The translations under genes and the position numbers were made by a program. Below are positions 52,178 through 61,100 of a DNA stretch of 64,000 nucleotides, one piece after another. Below the pieces are notes generated by a model, which saw nothing but the letters and a program-made list of their open reading frames with translations, had not been told where the DNA came from and did no database searches. The stretch is from Spisula solida (lineage: Eukaryota > Mollusca > Bivalvia > Venerida > Mactridae), in contig OX365945.1 of the NCBI GenBank assembly GCA_947247005.1, forward strand, positions 11,724,501 to 11,788,500, written 5' to 3'. Each line of letters opens with the position of its first letter. Positions within the stretch are counted from its first letter, which is position 1.

Positions 52178-55100
52178 TCAACACTACTGGCAGTAATGAT
52201 ATTGACCATCAGAATCAAAGAATTTGTATACTCCTGTTCCTGCACCATGCTTTTAAATGTTATTATTTGTTGGGTGTTAATAGTGTGAAATGTATACAAA
52301 TGTATCGGCATTTGTTCAATCTAACGGCAATCAATGAACTTGCCATGTTTCATCGTTTGTTTACATGGTAAAAACCATAGTGTACCGTTTCCGTAGTCTC
52401 TATCGTCTACGCGTATGCTAATATTTGAATGGCATTAAATTTGTTAAAAACTCGAATAATATCAGCGCCATTTAATGCTTCCGAACATTTCACCAATTAC
52501 ACGATTTTAATGTTCGCGAGTGACCAAATCATTCTCTGTAATATGCAGAAAAAATGTCCGCTGCATCACGCCGATCGGTAAAAATTTCTTAAATTTAACA
52601 CACGTATATCGAACACAATTTACAGGACAAAATTCGCATGCCGCACAATCAAAGACCACCAAGTCTTTGAAGTGAACCGCGCGTCGGTTACATCAAAGGT
52701 CCTTAGCGTAGAGATTGACGCCGCTCACGCGTTTGATCAAACTGACGACTCACATTTTGGCATAAGTTTGTTGGATTGTTGTGATACGTTTTATCTTGGA
52801 ATTTAATGCATGGCATATGAATTACACGGAATATGAATAACAAGGTATATATTCCTTGAAAACTCGATATTTGCACTGCAAATTGTAGATACATTCGTTT
52901 TGACTTTTGAGTCATCATTTCTATGTTTTCAAAATTAATATGCGTATACAACAATAACGATTACCAAGTACGAGAAATATCGTAATTATAATCATCATCC
53001 GACGGCAATCAAATAAATTGGATAGTTGAATCGATAGATCAATTAAAGCGTACATGTTTACATAACGGTTTGTAATAACAATACAATATATGGCTTTACT
53101 CAATCAAATGTTCCTGATGCTGACTTGTGAACGCTGATTGGTTAACGGGTAATTAACTCCGCCTCTCGTCTGTCAATTACTCGAAACAACTGATGTTGGA
53201 TAGAATACAGCGTATGCGACGAATTTATGACCCAAGGTCAACCGCGTAGATCGGTAATTTTACGCGTCCAATTAAAAAAAGTAAGCATCAAAATACGCTT
53301 AATTACGCGCTGCCGATTTTCGTATATAAAAACTTTTGAGTCGGGGGTTAAAATACACTGTCGGTCGGGTAACCGGAAACAAACCTCTTTTTTTTTAGGC
53401 CTCACCTGTCACAAAGTGTCAGAGTGAGCTTTTGGATCACTCTTCGTCCGTCCGTCAACAATTTGCTTGTGTAGACACTAGAGGTCACAATTTTGGCCTA
53501 ATCATTATGAAACTTGGTCACAATGATCATATTAACAAAATCTAGGTCAAGTTCGATATTGGGTCCTCTGGGGTCAAAAACTAGGTCACAAGGTCAAATC
53601 ATGGGAAAACCTTGTGTAGTCATTAGAGGTCACAATTTTGACCTCATCTTTATGAAACTTGGTCACAATGATCATCACATCAAAATCTAGGTCAAGTTTG
53701 ATATTGGGTTATCCGGGGTCAAAAACTAGGTCACTAGTTCAAATCATAGAAAAACTTTGTGTAGTCACTAGAGGTCACAATTTTGACCTAATCTTTATGA
53801 AACTTAGTCACAATGATCATTTCAACAAAATCTAGGTCAAGTTAGATATTGCATCATCCGGTGTAAAAAAACTAGGTCAAAAAGTTAAATCATAGAAAAA
53901 CCTTGTGTAGTCACTAGAGGTCACAATTTTGACCTAATCTTTATGAAACTTGGTCACAATGATCATCACAACAAAATCTATGTCATGTTCGATATTGGGT
54001 CATCTAGGGTAAAAAACTAAGTCACAAGGTCAAATCATAGAAAAACTTTGTATAGTCACTAGAGGTCACAATTTTAGCTTAATTCTTATGAAACTTGGTC
54101 AGAGTGATCATCTCAACAACATCAAGGTCAAGTGCGATATTGTGTCAAATTGTGTCACTAGGTCAAATCACAGATCTTGCATGTACTGCTACAACAGGTG
54201 AGCAACCTAGGAAGGGCCCTCTTGTTTATAATACACTAGTGTAATAAAGCTTTGACGTGACATCATTCAAAGTATAGGCGGCGTCGTCAAAGTTGCAGGT
54301 TTATTATAGTGAAAATAAGTAGCTATTTTATGTGTCGGCCGAAAAAACGCTAGCTTGTGATAAAAGAACATTACATTTGTGACATAAATTCAATATGAAA
54401 AGACACTCATGTAATATCCTCTATTTCTGTAACTTCAACCGTGAGTATCTTGATATACCGTTAACTATGAAGGCATGGACACTTGGTAGTCAATTCATTG
54501 AAAATTTCAGAGATGGCAGTGTCTGTACAAGTGTATACAGTACACGAAGGTGGGTTTTCCGATTTCCACTCAGCCACTGCGTCAATAATTAATTTGAGGT
54601 GGCATGCCATCGCGGCGGGCCCACCGTGGACAGAAAGTGCCACCCTAAATTTCTCGATATCTCGTAGATCGACCGTCAAGGTGGAAACATGGTGGGCCGA
54701 AGTGGGCGAACACGGTGGATTCATGGTGACAATTTGACTGTGGTTTACTTCAGCTAATATATTTATATATATTTTAATACTTTTTTCTAACATATTTTGA
54801 GAAATACTTACACGTAGGCCTACTCATAATATCATAATATAGTATTTCCAAGACGCCAAGTAACACAATTACACTCGATATGTCGCTGTGTTCTCATTTG
54901 TCAAGTTCAGTTGGGAGAATATTAAAAGTTTGGTTCGGAGAATATTAAAATGCGTAACCATGTATAGAAATCATAAACATATAAGACCAGGTTTTATATC
55001 TTCTGGTTTACAAAACCGACGACCCTCGAAATGGGGAAAATATTGAGGCCAAGTGAACTAGGTGAACTCATTTTTCGAAAAACTAGACTATTTTCTGTAA

Positions 55101-58100
55101 ATAGACGGATGACGTAAACAGCGAGCAAATTGTACATGTAATTTAATTTAGCTTATGTGAAAATGTTGCTTGGGAATGAAAGTACAAACAGTGGGATCAA
55201 GATCAGTGTTACTTAAAATTAAAATCAAAGCACTGAGAGGGCTGGTGGGAGGCGATCTGGTTGCTGCTACTAAAGCTTAAACCGACTTTACACGTTTAAT
55301 GTTCGTTTTCTTACTGCCGATCTTGTCTTGAATGTCAAAATAGGCATATGTGACTATATAGGCATGTTGGGTATCTAAATAATTGTAAAAAGGGGCATAT
55401 TAATTTATTGGAATACATGTATTGAATGCATCTATCGAAAGTGGCTTTAAAAAATACTACGCGCCTATTTATCAGATTCTACAGTATCGTCTTGTAATCA
55501 CTTCCCTCACAGCGTGAGACAGTCTATACAAAGCGGCTAATAAAACCACAACATATGATTGCGTAACAGTACTCCGCAGACAATTTACGATTCATTGATA
55601 AAACCATCACGTGGTCTGTAGTTTCTAAAAATAGCTATACAGCCGGGACATTTGATGAACACGTCATTTTCATATTATGAAACAAGTCCGATATCAACCC
55701 AGTGGAGTGATTACCTGCAAAAATATCGATTTAACGAACAGTTTCACAATAATTGTTGATCTTGGAATAAACAAATGTTGCTGATTGAATTAAATCAGTT
55801 TAAAAATTTGGAGAAACATATGTAGCAGTATTGGGAATGTTGACAGTTTCTGGAACTACTTGAATGCGGATTCACATAGCAGCCTAAAGGCGGTTCAGGT
55901 TGTATTAAGAAATGGGCAATGGTAGTAATGAGAGGCTGTCGCCTCCCAAAAAACGTTTATGCTCTGTAACTGATGAAACTTGCTGTGCAGGTAGCGTATG
56001 TGAAAACATTGCTTGGAATTGAAAGTGGGGTCAAGGTCACTGTTACTAAAAATAGAAAACAAATTTCTGCTCTATACCTTAAGTTATGAATGAGATATTT
56101 CACGAAATAAGCCATTTTATCAATTGTTCAACTTATGCTGAAGACTCACAACACCTCATGTACAAGAATCTATAGGCAATTCATGACCTGGCATTGAAAC
56201 CAACTGCTTGGGAGATAAAAGGCTGCCAGTTAGGTGCCATTCTGATGCAAGTTTTACAAACATCTCTTGTTAATATATTTAGAGTGTAAGTTTACCATTA
56301 CCTGAAGTACCAACCGACACAGAGCCTGGTATGTCCAAACTGACCATGCTAGTAGCTGCTGGACCATTCTCTACATCGGACAGTCTATCATACGAACCAC
56401 TCGCTGACCTCATGGAACAGATAAAGATTATGCGACCAGACGTCTGTATACTGGTGAGTTATACCGCTGCTGTCTGTATACTGGACCAAACATAAAATAT
56501 TGTTTGTTTCGCTTCCCTACCAACCCAAGCAAAAAGTCCTCATTCCAAAATATTTTATTCCTCTTTTATAACGAAAGTTTGGTATGAAAGGTTGAAGGGT
56601 GAATAGTCACAATGTATTCAAAATTAATGTCAATCTAAACAGTAGAACTAGTAAAGTGCATAGGCAGAACAAAAATTACTGACTATTAATAAATTTTTTA
56701 AAAAATACAAAAAATACCCTACATAAGAAGGAAAACAGGCAATATTTTATTTTTGGTCCTGGTGAGTTATACTCAGCTGTTTCTCTTTGTTAGATGATTA
56801 TGCCAAACCAGTCTGTTTAGACCAACAAATCAAGGAATAAATTAGCAAAACCATTTTGTAAATTCTGCACTATTTTACTTCCATATCACATGTATATATG
56901 TGTATACTGGATTAGGCTTGTCTGTCTGCAGTCAGTCTTATGGACACAACTCTACCTACAGTTTTGGAAAGAATTCCTTAAACAGGTGAACAACCTTACA
57001 TGTAGATGTGCATGAAGGAAGGACTTTGTGCTGAGATTATATTTGCCAGAATTATGCTACTTAGCACATAGTGAAAAAGTCTTGTGCATGAAACTCCTAG
57101 AATTTTAAAAGCACTTTGCTCATACATGCCAGACTTCCCGGATCATGCGTGAGTCTCACGCATTTGACAGTCTACTCCCGGACTCACGCAAATTGATAAA
57201 ATCTCACGCATTGGTTTAAAATTGAGTAAGCATCAAATTTATAGAGCCATTTTCATTTCTCTAGTAATTTCTGGTGATGAATAAACAATCAACATGTCAT
57301 CACATAACAAACCTTCATGACATCTGATGAGAGTGGTCACTCCAATAAACAATCGATAATTACCCCTGATAAGGTCGTAATTGGGCAAACTAATTGTGCA
57401 GTCGACAATGTTTTGGTTTTGGTTGTGTCTAAAGTCCTCACTAGACCGTACAACACTACAGAACTAAAGGCTGCAGCAGTTACTTCCCCTTTCAGAAGAG
57501 ATGGGTCTCTCTTTCAAACATGCACATGGTATTCAGGCAACATTAATTTTGGATACGTTTTTTTGGAAGCTGTTAAATGAACTTAATTGCTTTTATTTCT
57601 GTATTAAAAATGCATTCTTGTGTTTGAGTAAATAAGTGTATCAACATATCATTTATTTTGTAAAGTTATTTTTAAAATCATTTTTTATCAAGTAATCTGA
57701 AAATGCTTCAGAAAAAGATTGTTTCCACTGTCCGCATTGGTTTGGTAACTTACAAATATTTTAAATGTCGGTCAGATTTGAACATACTGGAAACTAATAT
57801 TAGTTGATTGCATTAAGGAAAATGATCACAAAAGTTAGTTTAAATTGCTTCACTTAGAATGCATGCATACATGGTGTTGTCAGACAAGTAAAATAAGTGA
57901 AAACTGCTTATTAACTTCATTAAATTTAGTCGATAGTTTGAGCAAGGAAAATCTCCTGCATTTCCATCACCAATCTCCTGCAAATGGTTCTGCGAAACCT
58001 GGCATGTATGACTTTGCTAAAAGTTCTAATGGTGAACAACCTTGACATATAGATGTGCATTAAGGGGGAATTTTGCACCACTCCAATACTTTATGTTCAA

Positions 58101-61100
58101 ATTATGGCCCCTTGCAGACGGGGGATGGGGGGGGGGTGTATTAGTCTGGCGAATTGCTATAGTTCTATTTGTAACTAGAATTTCCTCATTCTCAAGTGTT
58201 ACAAAATTTTCTTTTCAGATGGGACCATTTGTTGATTGCAAGAATGCTGAGATTGAGGTAGGAATTTATCAGTATAATACTGGCTCTCCTAGCAGGCCGT
58301 CCAGTTAGTGTATTAGATGGGCTCTCCGTGGAACTGGCCAGTTAGTGTAGTGGGTGGGCTCTCCTTGGAACTGGCTCATTAATGTATTGGATGGGCTCTC
58401 CTTGGAACTGGCCAGTTAGTGTATTGGATGGGCTCTCCTTGAAGCTTGTCCAGTTAGTGTAGTGGGTGGGCTCTCCTTGGAACTGGCCAGTTAGTGTATT
58501 GGATGGGCTCTCCTTGAAGCTTGTCCAGTTAGTGTAGTGGGTGGGCTCTCCTTGGAACTGGCCAGTTAGTGTATTGGATGGGCTCTCCTTGAAGCTTGTC
58601 CAGTTAGTGTTTTGGATGGGCTCTCCTTGGAACTGGCCAGTTAGTGTATTGGATGGGCTCTCCTTGGAACTGGCCAGTTAGTGAATTGGATGGGCTCTCT
58701 TTGGAACTGGCCAGTTAGTGTTTTGGATGGGTTCTCCTTGGAACTGGCCAGTTAGTGTATTGGATGGGCTCTCCTTGAAGCCTGTCCAGTTAGTGTAGTT
58801 GCTGGGCTCTCCTTGAAGCCTGTCCAGTTAGTGTACTGGGGGGTGCATTCACTTCTACAATGCTTGGTTGGCAGGTGGTGATCGTCCTTGACATTGGTTA
58901 CAATCATGCCCTCTATATGCAAATAAATTCCACCTCGGTGTAGAAGAGGGAGTCAGTACTGGTTGATCAATTAATTCCAGGAGAGTTAATTATTTGACCA
59001 CCATCAAAAGTTGTTAAAATGTCACTAAACACAATTAAACTCATGGACAAATCAGTGAATATTATAATATCACACAAATTAATATGGTGATGCAGCTTTA
59101 ATTTGCATATTATATTGTCTGATTTGTCTTGAACCCTTTACGCTATTCTGTTATGCACTTACCTACATCAGAATATATTCTGTACCCATCTCCATACCCA
59201 CTTTGAAGTAATTGATGATATGAGATGTGTTAGATTGTTTATTCACGTTTAACACTGTTTCTCAACAATTTTAGTTGTATACGACAAGTTTATTTATTGT
59301 CCGAAATTTGGTACAAACAAAATAACATGAGCTATGTATAGCAGATTCACCTAACCAGTTGTCCTGGACTGAATACTAACCAAGTTTGCATTTAACCAGG
59401 TATCTTAACTTCTCCACATGTGGAGGAAAATCAACATTGTTGTCAATTTGGAAGGGTATTAACTGCCATGACTAGGAATTAAACCCAGATTGCCGGTATA
59501 CAAATCCAGCACACTTTACCATTAGACCATGGTATTGGCTAGATGTGTTTGAGGTGCCAATAAGAAGATTATGCACAATTATCTTACAATTTTGGAAATT
59601 GGTTGAGATCCATCTAATCAGAAATTTAACATCATAAATATACCACTCAAACTTTGATAAGCATCAAGAAATGAATATTCGTGTCCGTCTTACGTTAACT
59701 GAACAAAACCAATGAAGACAACAGAAAACATATAACCTTTATTTTTTTCTTAGAATATAATGCACAGTAATAGCAAGTACACAAAATATATACAAAAAAT
59801 TATTAGCTTGTATAATGGTATTAATAGATTTAAACAACAGATGAGAACAAATTTCATGATGAAACATTATTTGTCTAAATATTGTTATAGATATACACAA
59901 ACAGGTGGGGAAAGTATAATATTCAACTGCTCCACTTCATCCAGTTTTCTGATATTTTTGTTATGTAATGTCTTGTCAAATTGTTTATCCCCTGTCAACT
60001 ACTGATGAGGGGCATATAGCGATTGTCCACTAGTTTTTGGAACTCAAATATTTTCAAAGTCCATCGATAATGGATTTTTTTCAAACTTGGCTTACTTTAT
60101 AAACACCTTACATTGTCAATACCTTGTAACACTATCCAACATATCAAGAATTATGGCCCCTGATTGACGTAGCTAGTTATTACAGACAAGGCTTCCGCCA
60201 GGGCATTAGCAGTTATTGAACGCAGGCTTGTTATTTACAGAGATTGTATTTCATTGTTTAAGCATGCAGGTCGTACACCTGTATAAGGTTGTTCATGACT
60301 GATGTGGAACAGTCAGTGCTGGTACTGATGTACAGTTTACGACTAATCTCACAGTATGTTATGCTCCAAGAATACAAGGCAATGTTGTACTTCCTTAGTT
60401 TGAATTGAGGTGATACAGCATGTAAAACTCCATCCATCCAACATACAAACAGTACACCATCAGCTCCAATTTCTATTCCTGTTGGCATGCTATGTTTGTA
60501 TGTATGTAAAATTTGTCCACTAAATGTTAGAACACTAACTTGCTGGGTACGGTGATCTGATACAATTGCAGTATCATTGTCATGTCCAAATGTGATACTA
60601 TAAGGCAAATTGAGTGTATGTTTCTTGTCTTGTTTTGGTTGTATTTCATGTAGTATGTTTCCATGGATATCTATAATTTCTACACCACCTGGGTCCATAT
60701 AGCTGACAGCAAACTTCCCGCCTTTGTATGCAATACCAAAGCAACACCTGTTGACTTTTATCTTGCGCTGTAAGGTAAATGTTGATGTAACGTTCAGTAA
60801 ATGTATCTTACTCTTACCGGGCAGTGCAACTGCAATCAAGTTAGTACCGAGTGCAGTAACTCCCCATGGTGGGTTTGATAGGCTATAGCTTGATATCACT
60901 GTGTTGTTACTGAGGTCTATAAGCTTAACATTCCTATTGACATCATCAGTCAGTACCATTCTGTCTGCACCGAGAAGTGTACAGTCTTTGATACCACATG
61001 TTTTCTGGTCTTCCTTACCCTTCACATTAATTGTTCTGTTATTTGTTGTTACAGAAGGTAACATATTTCTGGACAATTTTCCGAGTGGTGTTTTGGCTGA

